A stretch of DNA of 64,000 nt from Gimesia algae (GTDB lineage Bacteria > Planctomycetota > Planctomycetia > Planctomycetales > Planctomycetaceae): contig NZ_CP036343.1 in the NCBI RefSeq assembly GCF_007746795.1, forward strand, positions 1,244,531-1,308,530. Reading direction: 5' to 3'. The position numbers and the translations under genes are program-made. The notes under the pieces were generated by a model. That model was not told where the DNA came from. It did not search any database and saw nothing but the letters and a program-made list of their open reading frames with translations. The first letter of the stretch is position 1; every line of letters begins with the position of its first letter. Below are positions 17,549 through 27,455 of this stretch, one piece after another.

Positions 17549-19333
17549 CTACTTACTGTCAAACCGGATCGTTCCATCCCAGTCCAGCGGGGCGATTCGG
17601 TTTGTGCGCGTGATTTGCAACGCAAGGAAATCTTGAGCACGATCAGAAGGGGGAATCGCATGCAGGAGGCGGAACGCCTCTTCCCACTGGCCTTGTATAA
17701 AATGTTCTACGGCCATTTCATAGCACGTAACCTCCTGATCAGTCAATGTTTCAGCGATTGACTCTGGGGGCAATAACTCGCTGACGACCACCGGTTTTTC
17801 CATTCCGTAAGGCAGAATTCGGGCCAGCTTTCGTACGCGGCCTTCTTCCCGATGCAGTTTTGTTCTTACAATTTGCGCGGTTGCTTCATCCATTAAAACC
17901 GGTACACGCAGATGCTTGGTCAATCCCTCCAGTCGACTGGCAAGGTTAACGACAGGCCCGAATACAGTGACCTTCACCTGATCGCTCGTGCCGATTTTAC
18001 CGGCAACAGCTCTGCCGTGGGCAATCCCGATTCCCATTCGAAAATCAGAAAGTGGATGATCGGGTTGTAATTTGATCTGCTCAAACGCATTTCGAATCGC
18101 CAATGCAGCGCGGCAGGCATCAAGGGGAGCCAACTCGGAAGAGAAGGGCCAGCCCCAGAAGCCCAACGCAGCATCGCCCTGAAAATCTCCTGTCACACCA
18201 CCAAAATCAAGAATGTGGGATGTCATGATCCCTAACGCCTGACTCACTCGCCCCAGGAGACCGATTAAATCCTCAGAGGAGCTTTCAGCATGCTGGCTGA
18301 ATCCCCGCAAGTCACAAAATAATACCGTCACATCGCATTCACGAGGTTCGAGAATCTCCGTATTCAGATTATCTCCAATCGCCGCGAGGATCGGAGGCGC
18401 AAAAAACTGCCTGAGACCAGCCTGTTGACGTTCCAACTGATTAAGACGTCTCACAGATTTGACGATCGAGGCCACCAACTCGGTAAACTTTACATCGGCC
18501 TGGAGATCAATTCCTCCTGCTCCCTGTGGTACCGAAACCTGGTAAGGCTGGTTTAGCTCACCCGCTACATAGAGTCCCCATCTCCCATTGATCCCCTCTT
18601 CAATCGGAGTGCAGAAAGCCCAGTCAAATTCCGCCACTGCGGTATAATCTTCCTGATCCTCTTTCTCCTCCTTGGCAGCCCACACATGCAAAACCGAGCG
18701 TTTACTTTTCTTGACCGCTTCCAGAACAAGCCGCCCACTGGGATGAAAACCTCCCTGGGTCTGACGCCTTCTTTCCCAGAAAGGAACTTCGACCCGATCC
18801 TCATCATTCAAACGCACGACAGCAACGGCATCAGCATGTTTCACACCTGAAAGCAGCATTGTTACCAGTCGATGAAACAGATCAGAGTCGTTTCTCGCAT
18901 CCAGAATTAATTCCGGTAAATGCGCCAGTACATCAATCCTCTGATCCGCATCACGATACCTGACCTTCATTAACTCATTCGGCTTGAATGTCACCTCTTC
19001 CAGAGGGGACTCTCGAGGTGAGGAGAAACTGGAAGCCGAATCCAGGAGTTGAAATGTCGTCGATCCGATGACAAAGGTACTTCCCGGCTCCAACAGAAAG
19101 TCATCTAAAGCAATGCCCGCCAGAAAAATCTGATTTTCTGTACTGGATAACCGTGAAACGGATAACTGTTTCGGCTGTACTTTGAGCAGAGCATGATTGC
19201 GTGAAATACGATCATCCCAGGTAATTGAGATATCAGCTTCAGGGGAACGACCTAAAACCAGTTCCTGACCAGGTTCCAGTGTGAACCGGCTGGAATGTTG
19301 GGATCGGGTTCCATATGTGATTAACTCCAACAA
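17549..19333 (-). CDS. FHA domain - class III nucleotide cyclase
   Basis: The product is 594 residues and cytoplasmic. An FHA phosphothreonine-binding domain occupies about 20-100 (LGRSPEADISI, then SRNHALL). A GAF-like region follows at about 150-320. The class III cyclase domain spans about 335-520 and starts VTVLFCDLRGF, with metal-binding Asp at about 340. It continues with GDFQGD at about 380-385 (second metal Asp) and VNLASRLEG at about 460 (transition-state Asn and Arg). At the position where adenylate cyclases have Lys before Phe (DKFIGD), this protein has Asp. The tail may be a TPR-like pair. Its upstream neighbour is a Ser/Thr kinase, so FHA binding to that kinase or its substrates is a reasonable inference. 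Confidence 0.88.
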   Translation of the reverse strand: MLELITYGTRSQHSSRFTLEPGQELVLGRSPEADISITWDDRISRNHALLKVQPKQLSVSRLSSTENQIFLAGIALDDFLLEPGSTFVIGSTTFQLLDSASSFSSPRESPLEEVTFKPNELMKVRYRDADQRIDVLAHLPELILDARNDSDLFHRLVTMLLSGVKHADAVAVVRLNDEDRVEVPFWERRRQTQGGFHPSGRLVLEAVKKSKRSVLHVWAAKEEKEDQEDYTAVAEFDWAFCTPIEEGINGRWGLYVAGELNQPYQVSVPQGAGGIDLQADVKFTELVASIVKSVRRLNQLERQQAGLRQFFAPPILAAIGDNLNTEILEPRECDVTVLFCDLRGFSQHAESSSEDLIGLLGRVSQALGIMTSHILDFGGVTGDFQGDAALGFWGWPFSSELAPLDACRAALAIRNAFEQIKLQPDHPLSDFRMGIGIAHGRAVAGKIGTSDQVKVTVFGPVVNLASRLEGLTKHLRVPVLMDEATAQIVRTKLHREEGRVRKLARILPYGMEKPVVVSELLPPESIAETLTDQEVTCYEMAVEHFIQGQWEEAFRLLHAIPPSDRAQDFLALQITRTNRIAPLDWDGTIRFDSK

Positions 19334-19369
19334 GCAAAGTCTCCCTGTCTATTCATAAAAAATGATTCT

Positions 19370-21613
19370 TTAACTCTGCTGTTGACCAGGCCAGCTGGCC
19401 GTACTTGATCCCTGGTCAGCACGTTTTTCGGAGTGATGCCGGGACCAGTCCCAGACACGGCGTTCTGTGAGTACCCGCATCACAAAATACCAGACCGTAA
19501 AGATCAACAGGCAGCTTGTCACCAGCACAATAAATCCGTATTGAATTAACCAGTTGCGCATTTCAGCGACAGGCTTCAATGCCATACTGCGACGTTCCTG
19601 AACCACTGCAGTCCAACCTGTCGTACCAATGGGAGAAAATGCCGCCAGCCAGACGTTATCCTTGCCATTCTTTGATAATACTTCCTCAACCGGATCCTGA
19701 TAATGATCGACCATAGCGGTCACAGGCCCCGGTTCAGACTTTTTCTGCTGCAGTTCGAATTGCAGTAATTGCTCAAAATTATTATCTGCCAGAACAAGCT
19801 GATCAACCTCTTCCCGGCTGAGACTTCGCAGTGTGTCAGAAGTCATCAAGGGATGCGCCAGCATTTTCCCGTCACGACTGTCGATCAAAGCAATCTTTCG
19901 ATCACCTGGATTTTCCGAATCCCCGCTGAGACTCTCATCAAACCCAGAAAGTAACTGAGCCAGATGCGTGGTACGTGACAAAACTCCCAGAACTTTTTCG
20001 TGCTTGAGATCCCAGACAGGTACGGCAATCGCTACCATCCACTGATGTGTGGCATCGCTCTTAAACACCTGACAGATATAAGGCTCTTTAATAGGCTCAA
20101 TTCCCTCTGGTATCTCATCTTTATCATATTCAGTGCCATGTCCATGAAAATAGTCTCGATAGGAAAAATCCTGTCCGATGGTCGGCCCGGAGGGGTCGCG
20201 CCAGATCTGAGTTCCCTTATCATCAGTGAGAAACCAGCTCGTATCCTGTTCACGATCCAAAGCAGCGCGTTTCTCATCTACCAGATTTTTTTCCTGCATC
20301 AAATAGGCAAATAACTCTGGATATCTGTTTTTAAGCTCTCCATCTTCTTCCACGTCTCCTTGCATCAGAGAACGTAGCAGAGTCCGTTCCGACAGATCAA
20401 CCAGTTGATCCTTCCGATCCTGCAAATCCCGCTCCATATATTGGGACAGGAAATTTGCTGAGATGGAATCGCTTTTCAGAGCCCGTTGTGTCAGGTTTTT
20501 CCGAAACTGCGAAACCATCTGATTGACGGCAGCGCCTGCAACCGGAATCAAGCCGATAATCAATAACAGAGGGGCAATAATGCCCAGCGCAATCAAGGGA
20601 CGGCGTGCCCGTTGCTTTTCCCTCTGGACCAGACTGGTCAAGACAGCCTGGGCGTTGGGAAATCGTTTTTTCGGATCTGTTTCCAGACACCGGTCCACAA
20701 TATCGACGAGACGTCGATCCACTCCTGATACCTTACGGTGTTCTGCCGGCCGTGGAGAATTTTGAATCAGTTCCCGATAAGCCGCGAGTTTTTCATCAAG
20801 AGTATTCAGGCTGCGAATTTTCTGCTCATTTTCGGGAGTGCGATAAGGGGCATTCCCAGAAAGCATATGATACAGCAGCGCTCCCAATGCATACACGTCC
20901 CAGCGAGAATCAGGAACGGCCTGTAAATCAGCCTGCTCCGGAGCCATGTAATACAAAGTCCCCAGGGAAGGACTCTGTTCATCTGAAAGTCGCGATTGAC
21001 CGAAATCACAAAGACGAGGCTCAAAATTTGCATCCAGTAGAATATTGGCCGGCTTGAGATCACAGTGCAGGATGCCTCTGCCATGGGCGTGCACCAGAGC
21101 CAGCAAAACCGTTTTAGCGATTCGAACTGCTTCCGAAACAGGTAAGGGCCCGGATTCCAGAAACGAGGAGAGTGACCCGTTTTCCAGGTATTCCATCATG
21201 TAATACGGCGGATCGCTATTCCAGCCCACTCCCTGCAGACTGATAATATGTCGGGACGTATATAACTCTGCCAGCTTTTCGACCTCGCGATTCAACAGCG
21301 ACCAGTCCAGGCCTCGACGATATGTATAAAATTTAATCGCCACATATTTCCCCGTATTTTCTTCCTGAGCAAGCCAGACTGATCCATATGATCCTTCTCC
21401 CAGAGATCGCATCAGGAGGTAACCGGGAACCTTGGCGGGCAGCAGTTGCCGATCTTTACTCAGATTAGCAGCCTGGGCTCGTTCTTCAGGCGACTGAACC
21501 AGTGTTTTATCAGCCGTTTCTGCTTCTGATCTCTGATTTTTCAGTTCTTGTCCCCCTGAATCTTGAACGTCTCCGGTGATTTGAGCGTTCTCTTGAGGAT
21601 CTGACTCATTCAT
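19370..21613 (-). CDS. Transmembrane Ser/Thr protein kinase with Cache-like sensor domain
   Basis: The product is about 747 residues from the ATG at 21611-21613. A GTG at 21640 is possible but adds nothing recognisable. An acidic tail precedes a Hanks-type kinase domain at about 62-335 with GEGSYGSVWL, the ATP-binding Lys in VAIKFY, the catalytic loop HCDLKPANILL, DFG and MAPEQ. The usual HRD is HCD, so it is a non-RD kinase. A helix at about 340-362 leads to an extracytoplasmic domain of about 330 residues with WFLTDDKGTQIW and YRDYF, typical of double-Cache sensors. A second helix at about 695-715 returns to the cytoplasm. It is therefore a one-component sensor kinase. It heads the minus-strand signalling run; the FHA-cyclase starts 36 bp after its stop. 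Confidence 0.92.
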   Translation of the reverse strand: MNESDPQENAQITGDVQDSGGQELKNQRSEAETADKTLVQSPEERAQAANLSKDRQLLPAKVPGYLLMRSLGEGSYGSVWLAQEENTGKYVAIKFYTYRRGLDWSLLNREVEKLAELYTSRHIISLQGVGWNSDPPYYMMEYLENGSLSSFLESGPLPVSEAVRIAKTVLLALVHAHGRGILHCDLKPANILLDANFEPRLCDFGQSRLSDEQSPSLGTLYYMAPEQADLQAVPDSRWDVYALGALLYHMLSGNAPYRTPENEQKIRSLNTLDEKLAAYRELIQNSPRPAEHRKVSGVDRRLVDIVDRCLETDPKKRFPNAQAVLTSLVQREKQRARRPLIALGIIAPLLLIIGLIPVAGAAVNQMVSQFRKNLTQRALKSDSISANFLSQYMERDLQDRKDQLVDLSERTLLRSLMQGDVEEDGELKNRYPELFAYLMQEKNLVDEKRAALDREQDTSWFLTDDKGTQIWRDPSGPTIGQDFSYRDYFHGHGTEYDKDEIPEGIEPIKEPYICQVFKSDATHQWMVAIAVPVWDLKHEKVLGVLSRTTHLAQLLSGFDESLSGDSENPGDRKIALIDSRDGKMLAHPLMTSDTLRSLSREEVDQLVLADNNFEQLLQFELQQKKSEPGPVTAMVDHYQDPVEEVLSKNGKDNVWLAAFSPIGTTGWTAVVQERRSMALKPVAEMRNWLIQYGFIVLVTSCLLIFTVWYFVMRVLTERRVWDWSRHHSEKRADQGSSTASWPGQQQS

Positions 21614-22107
21614 GGGAACAATATCTTTGATAAATAACACCGGCGGAAAATTTGACGCGCAGAATAGCTCTGGGAACAGTCAAGAACCCTGGTCCTATTC
21701 TATGCAATTGAGGGCTGGCTCTCAATGACAAATCTCAGAACGTAACTTATTGAAAATCAAGGTATTTCTCCCTTGGAAGACCCCAAAATTCAGGGTCCTT
21801 ATTAGTTGTGAAATCAGGCCCTTCCGGCTACAATTTGATCGTGTCTGACAGACTTGAATTCTGTGGAGTTTCAGGCAGTTTTCAACCCCTGTTTTGACCA
21901 AAAAACAGCTTGCAATTCGGCGAGTGGATTTGAACGTTACAGCATGGAAAGCAGTATCCTTTCTCAACCAATTGAAGAGTGTCAGGATGGAGTATCCAGT
22001 ACCTTCGATTAGCACCTGTCGTTTCTGACCACTCCGCTTAATAAATTCGATCAAACAATCCAGATCAGACTTAAATCAGTAGTTCATTTCCTTAAGGAGA
22101 ACAAGGA
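21614..22107 (+). other. Divergent intergenic region, about 490 bp
   Basis: This gap separates the kinase gene (minus strand) from gyrA (plus strand). A 110-codon minus-strand frame at 21722-22054 is Arg/Cys-rich with no protein-like pattern and is not called. No tRNA, repeat or clear promoter pair was seen. The gyrA ribosome binding site lies at its right end. Confidence 0.45.
22094..22100 (+). promoter_or_regulatory. Ribosome binding site fixing the gyrA TTG start
   Basis: AAGGAGA lies seven bases before the TTG at 22108. This spacing supports TTG as the true start, since no ATG occurs near the beginning of the conserved gyrase sequence. Confidence 0.85.
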
Positions 22108-24882
22108 TTGGCTAGCGACAACGGCGAAGAACCGATTATTAATAAGAATATCAAATACCTGGACATCCAGGATGAAATGCGCGACAGTTACCTCACTTAT
22201 GCGATGAGTGTAATTATCAGCCGCGCACTTCCGGACGCACGGGATGGATTAAAACCATCACAGCGCCGGATTCTTGTCGCCATGAATGATTTGAACCTGG
22301 GAGCAAGTTCATCAAGGGTAAAATGCGCAAAAATTTCGGGTGATACCAGCGGTAACTATCACCCTCACGGGGATGGTTCCATTTACCCGACTCTGGTTCG
22401 ACTGGGTCAGGACTGGGTGATGCGAAATGTCCTCATTGATAAACAGGGGAACTTTGGTTCTCTGGCTGGCTTGCCACCAGCGGCCATGCGATACACCGAA
22501 GCCAGACTGTCCGCGGTCGCAGCAGAAATGCTGGACGATATTAACCGGAACACGGTTGACTTCGTCCCGACTTACGACCAGCGGAATGATGAACCTGTTG
22601 TTCTGCCGTCCAAATTTCCCAACCTGCTGGTAAATGGCTCCAGTGGTATCGCAGTGGGTATGGCAACCAGCATCCCCCCTCAGAATCTGGGAGAAGTCTG
22701 CGAGGCCATCACATTATTAATCGATAACCCGGAAGCCACAATTGATGATATCCTGCAAGTGATGCCCGGTCCGGATTTCCCTACAGGGGGGATTATCTGC
22801 GGACGTTATGGCATTCGCAAAGGTTACGCGACAGGTCGATCAACGATCTCACTCCGGGCACGGACTCATTTCGAAACCGAAAAACAATCGGACGTGATTG
22901 TCGTGACCGAAATTCCTTATATGGAAACACGGGACCGCATCCGCGAGAAACTTGAGACCCTGGTTCGCGATGACCGGGTCAAAGGAATTTCGCGCATCGT
23001 CGACCTGACCGATAGAAATGTCCCTCCCTGGAAAGTGCACCTGCAGATCATCCTGAAACGGGATGCAGACAAAGAAGTGGTACTGGCACAACTCTTTAAG
23101 TTCTCTCCCCTGCAGAATACCTTCAGTCTTATTCTGTTGGCGCTGGTCGGGAACCGTCCGGAAACCCTTTCGATTAAAGAACTGATTCAGCAGTTTATTC
23201 TGCATCGAATCGATGTAATCCGCCGTCGTACTGAATTCCTGCTTGCCGAAGCCCGCAAACGAAAACATACCGTTGAAGGGCTGATGATTGCGCAGATTGA
23301 CATTGATGAAGTCATCAAAACCATACGAAACTCCCCCAGCCGGGCAGAGGCTAAAATCAACCTGCAGGGCTTGCAGGTCGATGGCAAGCTCATCGAACGT
23401 GCACTGGGTGAAGACGGTTTCAAAGAATATCAGAATGAGCAGGGGGTTCAGGAGTTTTACTCGCTGTCCACCAATCAGGCCGAAGCCATTGTCTCCATGC
23501 AGCTTGGTTCACTGGCCAATCTGGAACGCGAAAAGCTGAGTGGCGAACATCAGGAACTCCTGAAAGCCATCTCTGAATATCTTCACCTGTTGTCAGATGA
23601 AGATCATATCCGCTCCGTCATTCGTGAAGACATGCTGCTGCTACAACAGAAATATTCGGACAAACGCCGTACCGACATTTCCGAAGATGAACTGACCGAC
23701 GTCAATCGCGATGACCTGATTACAGAAGAACCGATGGTAGTGACTCTCTCTCAAAGAGGTTACATCAAACGAACTCAACTGAATACATACCAGGCACAAA
23801 ACCGAGGTGGGAAAGGAATCAAAGGTGCTAAAACGGATGAGGAAGATCCCATTCAGCATCTGTTTGTTGCCAGCACTCACTCCTACCTGCTGTTCATCAC
23901 CAATCGAGGGCGCGTTTACTGGCAGAAAGTCTATGACCTTCCACTCCAGGGACGCACAGCCAAGGGGCGTGCACTCGTCAACCTGCTCTCACTTCAGGAA
24001 GATGAAGCCGTCTCGAATTGTGTGGCTGTCCGAGAATTTGACGAAGAACGCTTCCTCGTCATGGCCACGCGAAACGGGATCATTAAAAAATCTCCGCTCT
24101 CTGCTTACTCGCGTCCGCAGAAGGGGGGCATCATCGCGATCAAACTGGATGAAGTCGATGAGTTGGTAGAAGCTCTGATTGTTTCACCTGATGAAGATCT
24201 GCTGCTGGCGACCTCTGATGGAATGGCAATTCGATTTGCCCAGTCAGATGCCCGCAGTATGGGTAGAAATACGCGTGGTGTGAAAGGCATTAAACTCTCC
24301 AAATCGGGGTACGTCATCGGTATGGTCATCGCCAATCCTGAGACATGCCTGCTGACGGTCTGTGAAAATGGTTACGGAAAACGAACCCCGTTTGGCTTTA
24401 TCCCTGCTGCTGAAGAAAATGCTGATGAGGCTCCGGAAAACCCCGAAAATGAAGAAGAATCCACAGCGGAAGCAGAAGCTGAAGTTAACTCGGAGGATCA
24501 TGCCGATGAAGAGCAGGAAACCCGCAGTGGAATGCATTATCGACGTCAGAGACGGGGCGGAAAAGGGATTCGTGATATCCGGACTTCAGCACGCAATGGC
24601 AAAGCGGTCGATATTATTCCCGTAGCCGAAAATGATGAAGTCCTGATGGTGACAACAAGTGGGAAAATCCAACGGGTCAGAGGCTGTGAGATCAGCCAGG
24701 TCGGGCGGAATACTCAGGGAGTCCGGGTCATCACACTCGATGCCAATGATAAACTGGTCTCACTGGCAAGAATCCCTGCGGAAATTGTTGACGAATCAGA
24801 GAACGAGGAAGCCCTCAGCCCTCCCGACGATAATACTCAATCAACAACAGATACTAACATCTCAACTGATGAGGTCGAATGA
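22108..24882 (+). CDS. gyrA: DNA gyrase subunit A
   Basis: This is the breakage-reunion subunit of gyrase, which introduces negative supercoils with GyrB. The product is 924 residues. The N-terminal domain has the quinolone-region sequence [15 protein letters not shown] and the catalytic Tyr at about 129 in [11 protein letters not shown]. The C-terminal beta-pinwheel has the GyrA box [10 protein letters not shown] and a second related [10 protein letters not shown]. An acidic insert at about 767-808 (runs of Glu, Asp and Ala) lies between pinwheel blades, and the tail is also acidic and Ser/Thr-rich. Translation starts at TTG with a good ribosome binding site. gyrB is not in the window. rmlB follows after about 57 bp and may be cotranscribed. 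Confidence 0.97.
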   Translation: MASDNGEEPIINKNIKYLDIQDEMRDSYLTYAMSVIISRALPDARDGLKPSQRRILVAMNDLNLGASSSRVKCAKISGDTSGNYHPHGDGSIYPTLVRLGQDWVMRNVLIDKQGNFGSLAGLPPAAMRYTEARLSAVAAEMLDDINRNTVDFVPTYDQRNDEPVVLPSKFPNLLVNGSSGIAVGMATSIPPQNLGEVCEAITLLIDNPEATIDDILQVMPGPDFPTGGIICGRYGIRKGYATGRSTISLRARTHFETEKQSDVIVVTEIPYMETRDRIREKLETLVRDDRVKGISRIVDLTDRNVPPWKVHLQIILKRDADKEVVLAQLFKFSPLQNTFSLILLALVGNRPETLSIKELIQQFILHRIDVIRRRTEFLLAEARKRKHTVEGLMIAQIDIDEVIKTIRNSPSRAEAKINLQGLQVDGKLIERALGEDGFKEYQNEQGVQEFYSLSTNQAEAIVSMQLGSLANLEREKLSGEHQELLKAISEYLHLLSDEDHIRSVIREDMLLLQQKYSDKRRTDISEDELTDVNRDDLITEEPMVVTLSQRGYIKRTQLNTYQAQNRGGKGIKGAKTDEEDPIQHLFVASTHSYLLFITNRGRVYWQKVYDLPLQGRTAKGRALVNLLSLQEDEAVSNCVAVREFDEERFLVMATRNGIIKKSPLSAYSRPQKGGIIAIKLDEVDELVEALIVSPDEDLLLATSDGMAIRFAQSDARSMGRNTRGVKGIKLSKSGYVIGMVIANPETCLLTVCENGYGKRTPFGFIPAAEENADEAPENPENEEESTAEAEAEVNSEDHADEEQETRSGMHYRRQRRGGKGIRDIRTSARNGKAVDIIPVAENDEVLMVTTSGKIQRVRGCEISQVGRNTQGVRVITLDANDKLVSLARIPAEIVDESENEEALSPPDDNTQSTTDTNISTDEVE

Positions 24883-24939
24883 TTTCAGCCTGTACTGCTG
24901 GCTTTGAATTTTATTTCTTTCAGAAGAATGGATACTCGA

Positions 24940-25962
24940 ATGAAACAGATTTTAGTAACTGGTGGCTGTGGATTTATCGGCTCAAATTTTATCCGATACC
25001 AACTCTCACAGTATCCGGATATTTCGGTAACCAATCTCGACAAGTTAACTTACGCCGGCAATCTGGAAAATCTGAAAGAATTTGAATCCCACTCTGGATA
25101 TACCTTTGTGAAAGGGGATATCACAGACGCCGATTTCGTGAACTCGCTGTTCAATTCCGTCGATTTCGACGCCGTGATTAACTTCGCTGCCGAGTCGCAT
25201 GTGGATCGCAGTATTCTTGATTCCGGCCCCTTTATTCATACTAATATCGTGGGAACCCAGGTCCTTCTGGATGCAGCACGCAATCGAAACATTGATCGAT
25301 ATGTCCAAGTTTCAACAGATGAGGTTTATGGCAGCCTGGGTGCAGAGGGATTATTTACTGAAACAACTCCGATTGCCCCCAACAGCCCGTATTCCGCTTC
25401 GAAAGCCTCTGCGGATCTGTTAGTACGAAGTTATATTAAAACGTTCGACTTCCCTGCCATTATTACCCGCTGTTCCAACAACTATGGTCCCTACCAGTTT
25501 CCTGAAAAACTGATTCCGTTATTCATCTCCAATGCCTTGGAAGATAAATCACTGCCCATTTACGGTGAAGGAACAAATGTGAGAGACTGGATTCATGTCA
25601 TTGACCACTGTCGCGGGATTGATGCAGCTTTGCGAAAAGGAAAGCCTGGTCAAATCTACAACTTTGGTGGCAATGCAGAGATGCAGAATATTGAGATCAC
25701 CAGACTTTTATTGACTATACTTGAGAAACCAGAATCATTAATCAAATATGTCACAGACAGACCAGGCCATGATTTGCGCTATGCGATTGACTGCAGCAAA
25801 GCAGAAGCAGAATTAGGCTGGAAGCCTGAAACCGAATTTGATGCCGGTTTAAAAGATACGGTTCAGTGGTACCTTGATAACCCGGAGTGGGTCAGTCGAA
25901 TTCGCTCGGGACAGTATATGAAATATTACGATCAGCAGTACGGCAACCGCTTAAACACCTAA
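24940..25962 (+). CDS. rmlB: dTDP-glucose 4,6-dehydratase
   Basis: This is an extended short-chain dehydrogenase/reductase that converts dTDP-glucose to dTDP-4-keto-6-deoxyglucose, the second step towards dTDP-rhamnose and other deoxysugars. The NAD-binding motif TGGCGFIGSNF is at the N-terminus. The family marks FAAESHVDRS, STDEVYGSLG, the catalytic SPYSASKASADL and RCSNNYGPYQFPEKLIPL are all present, followed by YGEGTNVRDWIHV. The product is 340 residues, the normal length. I chose the ATG at 24940 because the nucleotide-binding strand starts right after it; an ATG at 24928 and a GTG/TTG frame upstream are possible. ugd follows on the same strand. Genes for the other dTDP-sugar steps are not in the window. 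Confidence 0.95.
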   Translation: MKQILVTGGCGFIGSNFIRYQLSQYPDISVTNLDKLTYAGNLENLKEFESHSGYTFVKGDITDADFVNSLFNSVDFDAVINFAAESHVDRSILDSGPFIHTNIVGTQVLLDAARNRNIDRYVQVSTDEVYGSLGAEGLFTETTPIAPNSPYSASKASADLLVRSYIKTFDFPAIITRCSNNYGPYQFPEKLIPLFISNALEDKSLPIYGEGTNVRDWIHVIDHCRGIDAALRKGKPGQIYNFGGNAEMQNIEITRLLLTILEKPESLIKYVTDRPGHDLRYAIDCSKAEAELGWKPETEFDAGLKDTVQWYLDNPEWVSRIRSGQYMKYYDQQYGNRLNT

Positions 25963-26050
25963 TCACAAAATATTCACTAACGATTAAGCATTTAGAGTTG
26001 CTTGCCTGACATTCAGCTCTCTGCATTTCATTCAATCAAAAGAGAAAAAC

Positions 26051-27364
26051 ATGAAAATTGCAGTAATTGGCACTGGCTATGTGGGACTGGTGACAGGCAC
26101 TTGTTTTGCCGAAAGCGGGAATCAAGTTACCTGCATCGACATTGATGAACACAAAGTTCAGAAACTGAAAGCTGGTGAGATTCCCATTTTTGAGCCTGGG
26201 CTCGAAGAAATGGTGAAACGAAATACGAAAGCCCGGCGTCTTCTATTCACGACCAGTTATGATGAGACCATCCCTGACGCCAAGTGTATCTTCATCGCAG
26301 TGGGGACTCCCCAGAAAGAAGATGGCTCAGCCAATCTCGATAGTATCTGGAAGGTCGCCGAGTCGCTCGCACCTCTCCTGGCAGAAGATTCGATCGTCAT
26401 TATCAAAAGTACGGTCCCGGTCGGAACGAACCGCAAACTCGCTGAACTGCTTCAGAAACTGACAGGTAGGATCGTTGATGTCGCCTCCAACCCGGAATTT
26501 CTGAAGGAGGGAGCAGCCATCGATGACTTCTCCAAGCCCGACCGAGTTGTTGTGGGAGTGTCCCGACCCGAAATAGCTGATACCCTGCACGAACTCTATA
26601 AACCGTTTCTGCGTACCGAACATCCATTCCTTTCCATGGAACTGGAGAGTGCGGAAATGACAAAATATGTCGCAAACTGCATGTTGGCGACAAAAATCAG
26701 TTTCATCAATGAAATGGCAAACCTGTGTGAACGGGTGGGTGCCGATATCAACCAGGTGCGACGAGGCATCGGCCATGATCAACGGATTGGCTTTTCCTTC
26801 CTGTTTCCCGGCGTGGGTTATGGGGGTTCCTGTTTTCCCAAAGATGTTTCCGCACTGATTTCCGTCGCAAAAAGTCATCAGATGGAGCCATCCATCCTGA
26901 ATGCCGTCGACCAGGTAAACACTGCTCAGAAAAGAGTGTTGTTTGAAAAAGTTAACCACTACTTCAAAGGCGATCTGCAGGGAAAGACTTTTGCGATCTG
27001 GGGACTGGCCTTCAAACCGAAAACAGATGATATTCGTGAGGCACCTGCCCTGGTTTTGATTGACCAACTTCTGCAGGCCGGCGCGCAACTGAAGGTCCAC
27101 GACCCGGTTGCCATGAATAATGTCAAAGACATTTATGGCGATCAGCTTGCTTATTTCGATCACCACTATGATACTCTGCAGGGAGCCGATGCCCTGGTCA
27201 TTGTCACAGAATGGAATGAATTTCGACATGCGGACTTTGATTATATTCTACATAAACTGTCGAATCCCATCATCTTTGACGGACGGAACCTGTATGAGCC
27301 TGACAAAATGAAGCAAAAGGGATTTGATTATATCGGCATTGGACTTAGCTCTTTAAAATCGTAG
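26051..27364 (+). CDS. ugd: UDP-glucose 6-dehydrogenase
   Basis: This enzyme oxidises UDP-glucose to UDP-glucuronate with two NAD. The product is 437 residues, normal for the bacterial family. The N-terminal Rossmann motif is [32 protein letters not shown] and the catalytic Cys at about 261 in [10 protein letters not shown] are intact. The C-terminal UDP-binding domain contains [17 protein letters not shown]. It follows rmlB by about 90 bp, and both provide activated sugars for envelope polysaccharide. The polysaccharide genes themselves may be those at 54-62 kb or elsewhere. Confidence 0.97.
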   Translation: MKIAVIGTGYVGLVTGTCFAESGNQVTCIDIDEHKVQKLKAGEIPIFEPGLEEMVKRNTKARRLLFTTSYDETIPDAKCIFIAVGTPQKEDGSANLDSIWKVAESLAPLLAEDSIVIIKSTVPVGTNRKLAELLQKLTGRIVDVASNPEFLKEGAAIDDFSKPDRVVVGVSRPEIADTLHELYKPFLRTEHPFLSMELESAEMTKYVANCMLATKISFINEMANLCERVGADINQVRRGIGHDQRIGFSFLFPGVGYGGSCFPKDVSALISVAKSHQMEPSILNAVDQVNTAQKRVLFEKVNHYFKGDLQGKTFAIWGLAFKPKTDDIREAPALVLIDQLLQAGAQLKVHDPVAMNNVKDIYGDQLAYFDHHYDTLQGADALVIVTEWNEFRHADFDYILHKLSNPIIFDGRNLYEPDKMKQKGFDYIGIGLSSLKS

Positions 27365-27455
27365 TTGATACTCCGCCACACGCTGTAAAACCTGCATCAA
27401 TAAGAATATCAGTTCTTAGAGATCAGTTATCGATAACATTAAGAAAGAACGAAAC

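Noticed and set aside
21722-22054. 110-codon minus-strand frame before gyrA
   Set aside because: Composition rich in Arg, Cys and Thr without pattern; no ribosome binding site; lies in a divergent promoter region.
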